DNA from: Salidesulfovibrio onnuriiensis
Lineage (GTDB): Bacteria; Desulfobacterota; Desulfovibrionia; Desulfovibrionales; Desulfovibrionaceae
Direction of reading: 5' to 3'
Assembly: GCF_008001235.1 (NCBI RefSeq)
Contig: NZ_CP040751.1
Span: 479,001-543,000 of the forward strand
DNA: 64,000 bases
Below the pieces are notes generated by a model, which did no database searches, was not told the origin of the DNA, and worked only from the letters and a program-made list of their open reading frames with translations. The translations under genes were made by a program, and so were the position numbers. Shown here piece after piece: positions 26,480-33,851 of the stretch. Numbering within the stretch: the first letter of the stretch is position 1; each line of letters opens with the position of its first letter.

Positions 26480-27868
26480 ATGCCCAGCCACGAACCGTCC
26501 TGCACGCAATACCAGGCCATCCTGGAAAGCATCTCCGACGGCGTGTTCACCGTGGACCTGGACTGGCGCATCACCTCCTTCAACCGCGCCGCCGAGGAGA
26601 TCACGGGCATCCCCCGGCACGAGGCCCTGGGCAAGCCGTGCTCCGAGGTCTTCCGCTCCACCATGTGCAACGAACGCTGCTGCCTGCGCGAAACCAGGCG
26701 CACGGGCAAACCGCTGGTGGGGCGCAGCGGGTACATCATCGACGCGGCCGGGAACCGGATTCCCATCAGCCTGTCCACGGCCGTGCTGCGCAACGCACAG
26801 GGCACGGTCATCGGCGGGGCCGAAACCTTCCGCGACCTAAGCGAGGTGGAGGCGCTGCGCCACGAGCTGGACGCCAGCTTCCGCGCGGGGGACCTGGTCA
26901 GCCGCAGCCCGCTCATGCAGCGCGTGTTCGCCTCCCTGGAACCCGTGGCCGCCAGCTCCAGCACCGTGCTCATCCTGGGCGAGACCGGCACGGGCAAGGA
27001 GCTCATCGCCCGCACCATCCACCAGCTGAGCCCGCGCGCAAACGGCCCGTTCGTGGCCGTGAACTGCGGCGCCCTACCCGAGTCCCTGCTGGAATCCGAG
27101 CTCTTCGGGTACAAAACCGGGGCCTTTACCGGGGCGGAAAGGGACAAGCCCGGCCGGTTCAGCCTGGCCGCGGGCGGCGTCCTGTTCCTGGACGAGATCG
27201 GCGCCATCAGCCCGGCCATGCAGGTGCGCCTGCTCCGGGCGCTCCAGGAGCGTACCTACGACCCCCTGGGCAGTGTCCGCCCCGAGACCTCGGACGTGCG
27301 CATCATTGCCGCCACCAACAGCGACCTGGCCGAACTGGTGCGGCAGAAAAAGTTCCGCGAGGACTTCTACTACCGCATCAACGTGGCCCGCGTGGAGCTG
27401 CCCCCCCTGCGCCAGCGCAAGGAGGACATCCCGCTGCTGTGCATGGATTTCATCCAGCATTTCAACGCTCTGCAGGGCGCACAGGTGGAGGGTCTCAGTT
27501 CCGAGACCCTTTCCCTGCTCATGCTCCATTCCTGGCCCGGAAACGTCCGGGAACTGCGCAACGTTATCGAGCGGGCCTTCATTGTCCGCCAGGAAGGGCT
27601 CATCGAACCGGCCCACCTGCCGCCGGACTTTCTCCGCCAGGTGGGGCACGAGGACGCACCCACACTCCAGGGGCTGGACCAGGCCGTGAAAAACCTGGAG
27701 ACCCAGCTCATCCGCAACGCCCTGGCCCGCCACAACGGCAACCGGCTGGCCGCGGCCAGGGAACTGGGCATCCACAAAAGCACCCTGTTCCGCAAGATCC
27801 GCCAACTGAGGATCGAACTGCCCAACAGAGACGGCCGGTCCCGGCTCCGGAACGACGGCGCAGAGTAG
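26480..27868 (+). CDS. sigma-54-dependent transcriptional activator, PAS-AAA+-Fis
   Basis: The start ATG 26480 follows GGGAGA. The 462-residue protein has a PAS domain (about 10-125) with clustered cysteines C54, C63, C67 and C68, an AAA+ domain with Walker A GETGTGKE (168-175), GAFTGA (about 214-219, the sigma-54 contact loop) and Walker B LFLDEIG, and a Fis-type HTH (NRLAAARELGIHKSTLFRKI, about 425-444). There is no receiver domain, so it is controlled by a ligand or metal/redox signal at the PAS. Two palindromes and a -24/-12 promoter follow directly, making the 28.0-29.8 kb operon its likely target. Confidence 0.92.
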   Translation: MPSHEPSCTQYQAILESISDGVFTVDLDWRITSFNRAAEEITGIPRHEALGKPCSEVFRSTMCNERCCLRETRRTGKPLVGRSGYIIDAAGNRIPISLSTAVLRNAQGTVIGGAETFRDLSEVEALRHELDASFRAGDLVSRSPLMQRVFASLEPVAASSSTVLILGETGTGKELIARTIHQLSPRANGPFVAVNCGALPESLLESELFGYKTGAFTGAERDKPGRFSLAAGGVLFLDEIGAISPAMQVRLLRALQERTYDPLGSVRPETSDVRIIAATNSDLAELVRQKKFREDFYYRINVARVELPPLRQRKEDIPLLCMDFIQHFNALQGAQVEGLSSETLSLLMLHSWPGNVRELRNVIERAFIVRQEGLIEPAHLPPDFLRQVGHEDAPTLQGLDQAVKNLETQLIRNALARHNGNRLAAARELGIHKSTLFRKIRQLRIELPNRDGRSRLRNDGAE

Positions 27869-27912
27869 CGATTTCGCGACTCCATTTACAGGAAAGGTCG
27901 CATTTTTGCGAC
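27865..27912 (+). promoter_or_regulatory. two tandem palindromes, probable activator binding sites (UAS)
   Basis: GTAGCGATTTCGCGAC (27865-27880, one mismatch) and GTCGCATTTTTGCGAC (27897-27912, perfect 6-bp arms) are both followed by TC and spaced 32 bp centre to centre, three helical turns, so both face the same side of the DNA. They begin in the activator's stop codon and lie roughly 90-150 bp upstream of the -24/-12 promoter, the usual place for enhancer sites of sigma-54 activators. Confidence 0.75.
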
Positions 27913-27999
27913 TCTACTCCCTTTCACGAGGGCTCTCATCTTCATTTATTTCACCTGAAAAACAACAGGTTAGGCAGAAAGGTTCCTAGAGTCTCAGCC

Positions 28000-28015
28000 T
28001 GGCATGGTTACTGCT
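28000..28015 (+). promoter_or_regulatory. sigma-54 (-24/-12) promoter
   Basis: TGGCATGGTTACTGCT matches the consensus TGGCAYR-N4-TTGCW at all key bases (GG at -24, GC at -12, correct spacing), with one mismatch at the first T of TTGC. Transcription would start near 28026, just ahead of AAAGGAG (28027-28033) and ATG 28044. Confidence 0.85.
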
Positions 28016-28043
28016 TTTGAAAGGGCAAAGGAGCAACGCACGC

Positions 28044-28448
28044 ATGAACGCAGCCTTCAGCACATGGCAGGGACGGATTGCGCCGGTCTTTGACGTGGCC
28101 CCGGACGTGGCCCTGGCCGGCCCAACCGCAGCCCCCGGAGAACTCCCACGGGCCTCCCTGGACTGCCGCACCCCGGAAACGATCCTGGCCTCGCTCCGCG
28201 AGCGCGGGATTTCCGTGCTGGTCTGCGGTGCCATATCCCGTCCGCTGCAACTCTTCCTCGCCAGCCAGGGCATCGCCATCCATGCCTTTGTCACCGGAGA
28301 GGTGGCCGAGGTGGTGCGGGCCTGGCACGAAGGCCGCCTGGACGAGGAACGGTTCCGCATGCCCGGATGCGGCGGAATGCGAGGCGGCCGGGGAAAGCGT
28401 CAGCGGCGCCGTGGGGGACGCCCTCCATGGCGCGGCGCGCCCCTGTAG
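28044..28448 (+). CDS. NifX/NafY-type dinitrogenase iron-molybdenum cofactor domain protein
   Basis: The 134-residue protein starts MNAAFSTWQGRIAPVFDVA, the conserved beginning of the Nitro_FeMo-Co family (STW.GR..PVFDVA). It continues with the Rossmann-like core (LVCGAISRPLQLFLASQGI) and ends in FRMPGCGG plus an Arg/Gly-rich tail (about 112-134). Such proteins bind or carry Fe-S or Mo-containing clusters; the best-studied Desulfovibrio relative is the orange protein with a Mo-Cu cluster. First gene of the sigma-54 operon. No nitrogenase genes are near, so a role in nitrogen fixation itself is not supported. Confidence 0.85.
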   Translation: MNAAFSTWQGRIAPVFDVAPDVALAGPTAAPGELPRASLDCRTPETILASLRERGISVLVCGAISRPLQLFLASQGIAIHAFVTGEVAEVVRAWHEGRLDEERFRMPGCGGMRGGRGKRQRRRGGRPPWRGAPL

Positions 28449-28507
28449 GGAACGTTCATCCGTGCAGCCATGCAATGCTTGCTCCCGGACAGGGAGCGAT
28501 GTACAAA

Positions 28508-28530
28508 GGCCGCGCCCCTTTGGTGCGGCC
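28508..28530 (+). other. intra-operon hairpin
   Basis: GGCCGCGCC-CCTTT-GGTGCGGCC forms a 9-bp stem with one G-T pair in the 109-base gap between the NifX-type and DUF5320 genes. No T run follows, so it is more likely an mRNA-stability or processing element than a terminator. Confidence 0.45.
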
Positions 28531-28557
28531 GGAATCCTCAACAACCAGGAGGTTGTC

Positions 28558-28833
28558 ATGCCAGGAAGAGACGGAACAGGTCCCATGGGAATGGGATCGC
28601 GCACCGGAAGAGGTCTTGGTGTTTGCACCGGAGCCAATGCACCCCGCCGCGGCCGGTGGGTCGGAGCCGGGTTCGGCATGGGCTACCGGGGGTACCGCTG
28701 GCAGGGAAACGTCCCGGCCTACGCCCCCGCGGCCCCGAACGACCGGCAGGCCCTCGAGGAACGCGCCGCGTTGCTTGAAGCGGAATTGAAAGACCTGCAG
28801 CAGCGCATTGCCGAGCTTGAGCAGGAAGAATAA
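28558..28833 (+). CDS. DUF5320-type small protein
   Basis: The 91-residue product begins MPGRDGTGPMGMGSRTGRGL, the hallmark of DUF5320 (MPGGDGTGPMG.G..TGRG.G.C), with a Gly/Arg-rich, probably disordered middle. It ends in a coiled coil (about 62-91, ERAALLEAELKDLQQRIAEL). AGGAGG lies 5 bases before ATG 28558. These proteins accompany NifX-like and Mrp/NBP35-like proteins in anaerobes; their function is unknown, although the conserved Cys and operon context point to metal-cluster handling. Confidence 0.85.
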   Translation: MPGRDGTGPMGMGSRTGRGLGVCTGANAPRRGRWVGAGFGMGYRGYRWQGNVPAYAPAAPNDRQALEERAALLEAELKDLQQRIAELEQEE

Positions 28834-28916
28834 CAACCACGCCCCCCGGGCGCATACCGGATACGGCGGCGGGCGGCCCACTACCGCAAGCCGCCGTACA
28901 GATGATGGAACGTAGA

Positions 28917-29381
28917 ATGAACGACCTCGACCAGTTCGTAACCAACCTGCAAGACAACCTGAACACCCAGGCGCGCGAAACCTACGGCGACGCCGCCTTT
29001 GAGAGATGGCGCAACCCGCCCAACCACGGAATGCCCGCCGGGGCCAACGGCCACGGCGTTTCCACGGGCAGCTGCGGCGACACCATCGAAATATTCCTCA
29101 AGATCGAAAACGATACGGTTCAGGATTCCGGTTTTCTCACCGACGGATGCGCCTCGAGCATCATCAGCGGCTCCATGGCCGCGGAACTGGCCCTGAACAA
29201 GGGCTGCGAAGATCTCACGTCCATCACCGGAGAGAAGGTTCTCGAGGCCCTTGGCGGAAATCTCGGGAACGACGCGCACTGCGCCTGGCTGGCGGCCAAC
29301 GCCCTTCACGACGCGGTCGGGGACTACTTCAGAAGCATTCTGCACCCAAACGCAAACTCCGCTTCACGGGAGACACCATGA
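28917..29381 (+). CDS. NifU/IscU-type iron-sulfur cluster scaffold protein
   Basis: The product is about 154 residues from ATG 28917; in-frame ATGs at 28902 and 28905 are alternatives and no start has a strong SD. The three scaffold cysteines are in context: TGSCGDT, DGCASSIISGS and DAHCAWLA, with the conserved Asp after the first. It assembles transient Fe-S clusters. There are no IscS/NifS desulfurase or NifU C-terminal domains here, so it is a stand-alone scaffold serving this operon. It overlaps the following gene as ATGA. Confidence 0.9.
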   Translation: MNDLDQFVTNLQDNLNTQARETYGDAAFERWRNPPNHGMPAGANGHGVSTGSCGDTIEIFLKIENDTVQDSGFLTDGCASSIISGSMAAELALNKGCEDLTSITGEKVLEALGGNLGNDAHCAWLAANALHDAVGDYFRSILHPNANSASRETP

Positions 29382-29752
29382 CCAAAATCGGCATCATTCG
29401 CTGCGAAAAGAACGAAAACAAATGTCCGCTCACCGCCTGCTTCACCTGCCTGGAGCAGAAGACCCAGGCCTTCAAGGACTATGAACAGACCACGCTGGCG
29501 GGCGTCTTCACCTGCCGGTGCGACCAGGACAACGTGGAAGACCTGGCGAAAATCCTCAAGGCCAAGGGCGCCGAGGCCATCCATGTGCCCACCTGCCTGT
29601 TCGCCAACAAAGTGGACGGGCAATGGATCATGGAGGGCGGCGGCCTGTGCGACCGGCTCGACTCCCTGCTCGAACGCATGCGCCAGGCTACGGGCCTACC
29701 CTGCGTCATGGGCTCCGCGCATCTGCCCGAGGGCTTTGCGCCGGAAATTTAG
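29378..29752 (+). CDS. CGGC-domain-like cysteine-rich protein
   Basis: The 124-residue protein starts KIGIIRCEKNENKCPLTACF, the pattern of CGGC-domain proteins (IiRCe...kCp..gC), and continues with GAEAIHVPTCLF. The eponymous CGGC stretch is replaced by FTCRCDQDN. Six or more cysteines in a small protein suggest metal or Fe-S binding. It is translationally coupled to the scaffold gene and is the last gene before a strong terminator. Confidence 0.75.
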   Translation: MTKIGIIRCEKNENKCPLTACFTCLEQKTQAFKDYEQTTLAGVFTCRCDQDNVEDLAKILKAKGAEAIHVPTCLFANKVDGQWIMEGGGLCDRLDSLLERMRQATGLPCVMGSAHLPEGFAPEI

Positions 29753-29775
29753 CCGCATCCATATCGAATAATAGA

Positions 29776-29809
29776 AAGCGCCCGCCGGAATCTCCGGCGG
29801 GCGCTTTTT
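29776..29809. terminator. bidirectional intrinsic terminator
   Basis: GCGCCCGCCGGA and its exact complement form a 12-bp stem with a three-base loop, followed by TTTTT on the + strand and CTTTC on the - strand. It ends the sigma-54 operon and the convergent HD-protein gene. Confidence 0.9.
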
Positions 29810-29827
29810 CATTCGCTGTGCCTGGCG

Positions 29828-31150
29828 CTACATGGTCTTGGCCAGCTTCTTGACGTATTCCACGGCCTCTTCCGGGGTGGGAACGTCGCCTTCGATCTGG
29901 GCCTTGAGCAGCTGCTCGCGGATCATGCCCACGCGGGGACCGGGCTGCAGGCCGGTGGCCTGCATGATCTCGTTGCCGTTGAGGAACGGCTCGATGGTCT
30001 CCTCGGGGATGTCCGCGCGTTCGGCCATCTTGAGGTTGTGGTTGAATTCGCGCCAGGAGCCGTTGCGAGCCTTGATGTCCGCCTTGACCATCTCCATGAT
30101 GCGCGGATACTCGTCCAAGCACTTGAGACGGCGGATGCCCTTGTCCGTGAGCATGAAATGCGGCCGCATGTGGTTCTGGACCAGGTCGCAGATCAGGTCG
30201 ATGTCCTCGGGCATGAAGCTGAGGCGCTTGAGGATCTTGCGGGTGACCTTGGCGCCCACGCGGTGGTGCTGCAGGAAGTGCCACTGTTCACCGTAGTAGT
30301 CGGCGGTGTAGAGCTTGCCCACGTCGTGAAACATGCAGGCCACGGTGCCGTACCAGTCGTAGGGCAGGTCCTCGGGATAGGCCTTCATGACGTCCAGGGT
30401 GTGCTGGAGCACGGTTTCCTCGCCCTCTTCCTCGTTCTTGATCTGCTTGACCCGCGACAGGGCGGCCAGCTCGGGAACCAGCCCGTGCAGCAGCATGGAA
30501 TCGAAGAGCAGCTCCAGGAACCTGTACATGCACTCGGCCTCGACCTTGCGCCATTCGTCGATGAAATCGGGCATGGGCACGTAGTCGAGCACGCGGCGGG
30601 AGTTGCGCACGATGGCGGCCCAGGTATTGGGCTCGATGCGCAGGTCGTAGTTGGCCGCGAAGCGCAGGGCGCGGTAGGCCAGGGTGTAGTCCTTCTTGAG
30701 CGACTCGTCCGGGATGCCCTTGAAGCGCACCTCGCCCTCGGACAGGTCCGCGAACTCGGCATACATGTCCTTGGCCTTGGGGATGTAAGGGCACACGGTG
30801 GACAGAGGGATGTCGCCGCGGGCCTCGAGGCGCTTGAGCAGCCTCGGGGTCATCTTGGAAACGCTTTCCTCGGTATAGGAGCTGAGTTCCACGTCGGCCG
30901 GGTAGAAGAAGTAGGTCGCTCCCCCTTCATCCAGGGTACCGACGATGCCCTTGTCCTGAGAGGGATTGATGGTGGGAAAAAGCTTCTGCAGCTCATCCAG
31001 TCCGGCTTCGGTGCAGATGTCGATTTCCTGCTCGCTTCCGGCCTCGGACAGGGTCAATTCCTGGAGGCGGGCATTGATCACGTAGGCATCGTAGCCGTTA
31101 CGCATGATGGTCTTGCAGAAACCTATGGCATCTTTGAAAGGCTGAGACAT
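29828..31150 (-). CDS. HD-domain protein related to CCA-adding/poly(A) polymerase enzymes, degenerate head
   Basis: This is a 440-residue protein with the overall order of class II tRNA nucleotidyltransferases. The N-terminal GYDAYVINARLQE...EIDICT aligns with the head (GG.VRD..LG...DIDIAT), but the GG and RD are missing and the DxD metal motif is E42-I-D44. The middle (LAYRALRFAANYDLRIE) matches the RNA-binding neck, and the C-terminal half is an HD phosphohydrolase (ACMFHDVGK; H...H...HD...D). Nucleotidyl transfer looks lost or altered, so a phosphohydrolase role is more likely. The name tRNA nucleotidyltransferase should be used with care. Confidence 0.75.
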   Translation of the reverse strand: MSQPFKDAIGFCKTIMRNGYDAYVINARLQELTLSEAGSEQEIDICTEAGLDELQKLFPTINPSQDKGIVGTLDEGGATYFFYPADVELSSYTEESVSKMTPRLLKRLEARGDIPLSTVCPYIPKAKDMYAEFADLSEGEVRFKGIPDESLKKDYTLAYRALRFAANYDLRIEPNTWAAIVRNSRRVLDYVPMPDFIDEWRKVEAECMYRFLELLFDSMLLHGLVPELAALSRVKQIKNEEEGEETVLQHTLDVMKAYPEDLPYDWYGTVACMFHDVGKLYTADYYGEQWHFLQHHRVGAKVTRKILKRLSFMPEDIDLICDLVQNHMRPHFMLTDKGIRRLKCLDEYPRIMEMVKADIKARNGSWREFNHNLKMAERADIPEETIEPFLNGNEIMQATGLQPGPRVGMIREQLLKAQIEGDVPTPEEAVEYVKKLAKTM

Positions 31151-31189
31151 GGTCCGTCCTTGGCAAAACTTGTGATTTAAAAATACACT

Positions 31190-31219
31190 GTCCGCCCCCG
31201 TGGGGAGCGGACTTTTTTT
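31190..31219. terminator. hairpin between pyrC and the HD-protein gene
   Basis: GTCCGCCCCC and GGGGAGCGGAC pair with a small loop. TTTTTTT follows on the + strand; on the - strand, the direction of the flanking genes, ATTTTT follows only after AGTGT. It may reduce read-through from pyrC into the HD gene. Confidence 0.55.
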
Positions 31220-31237
31220 ACCTGTTAACAGCCTCTA

Positions 31238-32527
31238 TCATACAATTTTTTTACCCCGAAGGAAATGAGTTTTCACCCGTCCCTTCAGGGTGCGCCCCCG
31301 CAGGGGGGTGTTCTTGCCCTTGGAGTGCATGGTATCCGCGCCGACCACCCATTCCTCCTCCGGGTCGAAGAGGAAGAAGTCGGCCGGGTCGCCTACGTTG
31401 AAACGGTTGTATTCGAACCCGAAAATCTCGGCCGGTCCGGTGACCCAGGCGCGGTTGAAGGTCTCCTCGCTGAGGACGCCTTCCTGCACCAAGGCCCAGG
31501 TGGTGGCAAAGGCCGTATCCAGCCCGGAGATGCCGCAGGGAGCGATGTCGAACTCCACTTCCTTTTCATGCTCGGCGTGGGGCGCGTGGTCCGTGGCCAG
31601 GATGTCGATGGTGCCGTCCTCCAGGGCCTCGATCATGGCCTGGCGGTCGTCCTCGGTGCGCAGGGGCGGATTGACCTTGGCGAACGAGCTGTACTGGGTT
31701 TCCGGCTCTTCCAGGTAGTCCTCGGTGAGGATCAGGTAGTGCGGTGCGGTTTCGGCCGTGACCTTGACCCCGCGCGCCTTGGCAAAGCGGATCAGGTCCG
31801 CGGACCTGCGGCAGGACACGTGCGCCAGGTGGATGTGCATGTCCAGGTATTCGGCCAGCAGGATATCGCGCGCCACCTGCAGGGCCTCGGCCACGTCGGG
31901 CTGGCCGTGCAGGCCCAGGCGGTCGGAGACCACGCCTTCGTTGGCGCCGCTGCCCACGGCCATGTACGGGTCCTCGCAATGGTCGATGACCGGCTTGCCC
32001 CAGTCCGAGGCATATTCCATGGCCCGGCGAAACAGGTCCGTGTTCTTCACGGGCACGCCGTCGTTGGAAAAGGCTTCGCACCCGGCCTTGGCCAGCTCGG
32101 CCATGGGGGCCAGTTCCTCGCCCTGGAGGCCCTTGGTCAGCGCGCCGATGGGGTACAGGCGCGGGCCGTCGGGCCAGTGTTCGCGGGCCTTTTCGAGCAT
32201 GAGCTCGGTGGTGGTGGCCACGTCGTTGACCGGCTTGGTGTTGGCCATGCACATGACCGCGCCGAACCCGCCCCAGGCGGCGGCCCGCAGGCCGGACTGC
32301 ACGTCTTCCTTGTACTCGTAGCCGGGCTCGCGCAGATGCACATGCACGTCGATCATGCTCGGCAGCATGGTCAGGCCGTAGGCGTCCTGCACCTCGGCCT
32401 TGCCCGGGTCGAATTCGGTTTCCGTGTCGCGGATCTCGGCGATCTCGCCGTTCGCGATGTGCACGTCCACTTCGCGCCCTTTCAGAAAGGCGCGCCTGAC
32501 AATCAAATCTACTTTTTTCTTGGCCAT
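31238..32527 (-). CDS. pyrC: dihydroorotase
   Basis: The enzyme closes carbamoyl-aspartate to dihydroorotate in pyrimidine synthesis. The 429-residue type I enzyme shows all metal ligands: HVHLREPG, HCED, HLAHVS and DILATDHAPH. The carboxylated-lysine position typical of type II is replaced in this group by Asp/Gln-type residues, so activity may depend on complex formation with PyrB, as known for type I enzymes. A CCGCCGGAGGC element supplies the ribosome binding site. It follows pyrB in the same direction. Confidence 0.93.
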   Translation of the reverse strand: MAKKKVDLIVRRAFLKGREVDVHIANGEIAEIRDTETEFDPGKAEVQDAYGLTMLPSMIDVHVHLREPGYEYKEDVQSGLRAAAWGGFGAVMCMANTKPVNDVATTTELMLEKAREHWPDGPRLYPIGALTKGLQGEELAPMAELAKAGCEAFSNDGVPVKNTDLFRRAMEYASDWGKPVIDHCEDPYMAVGSGANEGVVSDRLGLHGQPDVAEALQVARDILLAEYLDMHIHLAHVSCRRSADLIRFAKARGVKVTAETAPHYLILTEDYLEEPETQYSSFAKVNPPLRTEDDRQAMIEALEDGTIDILATDHAPHAEHEKEVEFDIAPCGISGLDTAFATTWALVQEGVLSEETFNRAWVTGPAEIFGFEYNRFNVGDPADFFLFDPEEEWVVGADTMHSKGKNTPLRGRTLKGRVKTHFLRGKKIV

Positions 32528-32529
32528 TG

Positions 32530-32715
32530 TTTGCCTCCGGCGGCTTAAGAACCTTTTGAAAAAGGTTCTTAAGAATCTCCAAAATTATTTGGCGAACGTC
32601 GCGCTGCGCGCGCCGTTGGTTGTATCATCGCCCTTCCCATCGCGAAGCGATCGCCAAAACGTTTGGGAAGGGGGGCCGGGGGACAACCCTTTTCAAAGGG
32701 TTTCCCCCGGAAAAT
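32530..32715 (-). repeat. repeat-rich leader of pyrC (hairpin plus embedded SD, and a G-rich hairpin block)
   Basis: Reading toward pyrC there is first a block at 32715-32636 (hairpin CCGGGGGAAACCC...GGGTTGTCCCCCGG, then ATCGC-TTC-GCGAT). A second element at 32573-32544 is a 14-bp palindromic hairpin (CTTAAGAACCTTTT and its complement), immediately followed by CCGCCGGAGGCAAA, whose GGAGG is the pyrC ribosome binding site. The same two-part arrangement precedes pyrB. Confidence 0.75.
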
Positions 32716-32721
32716 CTTTAC

Positions 32722-33657
32722 CTACTCTTCTTCCATGCCTTTGCGGGTCATGTACAGGAACAGCAGGGCCATGCGCATGGACACGCCGTTGGCCACCTGA
32801 TCGAGCACCAGGGACTGGGCGCAGTCGGCCAGCTCCGAGCTGATTTCCACGCCCCGGTTCATGGGGCCGGGGTGCATGATGCGCACGTCCTTGTCGGCCA
32901 GGTCGATGTGCCGCTGACCGAGCCCGTAGGTCTGGGCGTATTCACGCAGGTCGGGCAGCAGGCCGTCCTTCTGGCGTTCCAGCTGCAGGCGCAGACACAT
33001 GACCGCGTTGACGCCCTTCACGGCCTCGCTGAGGTCGGAATAGACCTCGCAGGGCCAGGAGCGCACGGTATGAGGCAGCAGGGTGCGCGGCGCGCACAGG
33101 CGAACCTTGACGCCCAGCTTGTTGAGCAGGATGACGTTGGACCGGGCCACGCGCGAATGCTTGATGTCGCCGAGGATGAGCACGGTCTTGCCGGCCAGGT
33201 CGCCCCACTCCTGAAACATGGTGAAGGAGTCGAGCAGCGCCTGGGTGGGGTGCGCGTGGCGTCCGTCGCCCGCGTTGATCACCGCGCAGTCCAGGCGGTC
33301 GGCGATAAACCGGGATGCGCCGCTGGACCAGTGGCGCATGACGATGCAGTCCGGGGACATGGCCTGCAGGGTCAGCACCGTATCCTTGAGGGTCTCGCCC
33401 TTGGTCAGGCTGGACATGCTCTTGGACAGGGAAAAGGAGTCTGCGGACAGCCGCTTGGCCGCCACGTCGAAGCTGACCTTGGTGCGCGTGCTCGGCTCGG
33501 CAAAGAAAAGCACCACGCTGCGGCCCTTGAGCGTCGGCACCTTCTTGACCGGCCGCTGGTTGATTTCCTGAAAATGCGCGGCCGTGTCGAAAAGCGACAT
33601 GGCCTCCGACTTGGACAGCTGGGTGACGTCCAAGAGATCCTTATGCAACCATTTCAT
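32722..33657 (-). CDS. pyrB: aspartate carbamoyltransferase catalytic subunit
   Basis: PyrB makes carbamoyl-aspartate from carbamoyl phosphate and aspartate. The 311-residue protein shows the carbamoyl-phosphate motif [11 protein letters not shown], the 80s loop [16 protein letters not shown] and the aspartate-binding region [10 protein letters not shown], then HPGPMNRG. Start ATG 33657 follows GGAGG from the repeat element; the upstream in-frame ATG at 33714 lies inside that element and is rejected. Together with pyrC it gives two successive steps. No pyrI is present. Confidence 0.95.
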   Translation of the reverse strand: MKWLHKDLLDVTQLSKSEAMSLFDTAAHFQEINQRPVKKVPTLKGRSVVLFFAEPSTRTKVSFDVAAKRLSADSFSLSKSMSSLTKGETLKDTVLTLQAMSPDCIVMRHWSSGASRFIADRLDCAVINAGDGRHAHPTQALLDSFTMFQEWGDLAGKTVLILGDIKHSRVARSNVILLNKLGVKVRLCAPRTLLPHTVRSWPCEVYSDLSEAVKGVNAVMCLRLQLERQKDGLLPDLREYAQTYGLGQRHIDLADKDVRIMHPGPMNRGVEISSELADCAQSLVLDQVANGVSMRMALLFLYMTRKGMEEE

Positions 33658-33660
33658 AAC

Positions 33661-33850
33661 TTTGCCTCCGGCGGCCAGGGAACCTTTCTGCGAAGGATTC
33701 CCTGGATTCTCCAAATCTTTCTATCAAACGACGCGCCGTGGCGCACCGTTGTCCTTACTATGACCCTCACCCCCCATCGCGAAGCGATCTCCGAGATGCC
33801 GGGGAGGGGGGGGGCCGGGGGACAACCCTTTTCAAAGGATTCCCCCGGAT
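33661..33850 (-). repeat. second copy of the two-part leader element, upstream of pyrB
   Basis: The G-rich block at 33848-33815 and the ATCGC-TTC-GCGAT palindrome (33775-33787) repeat those upstream of pyrC almost base for base. The proximal hairpin at 33705-33675 (CCAGGGAATCCTT...AAGGTTCCCTGG) has a different stem sequence but the same position and the same CCGCCGGAGGCAAAG tail serving as SD. Stems differ while their pairing is kept, which points to selection on structure. Confidence 0.75.
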
Positions 33851-33851
33851 A

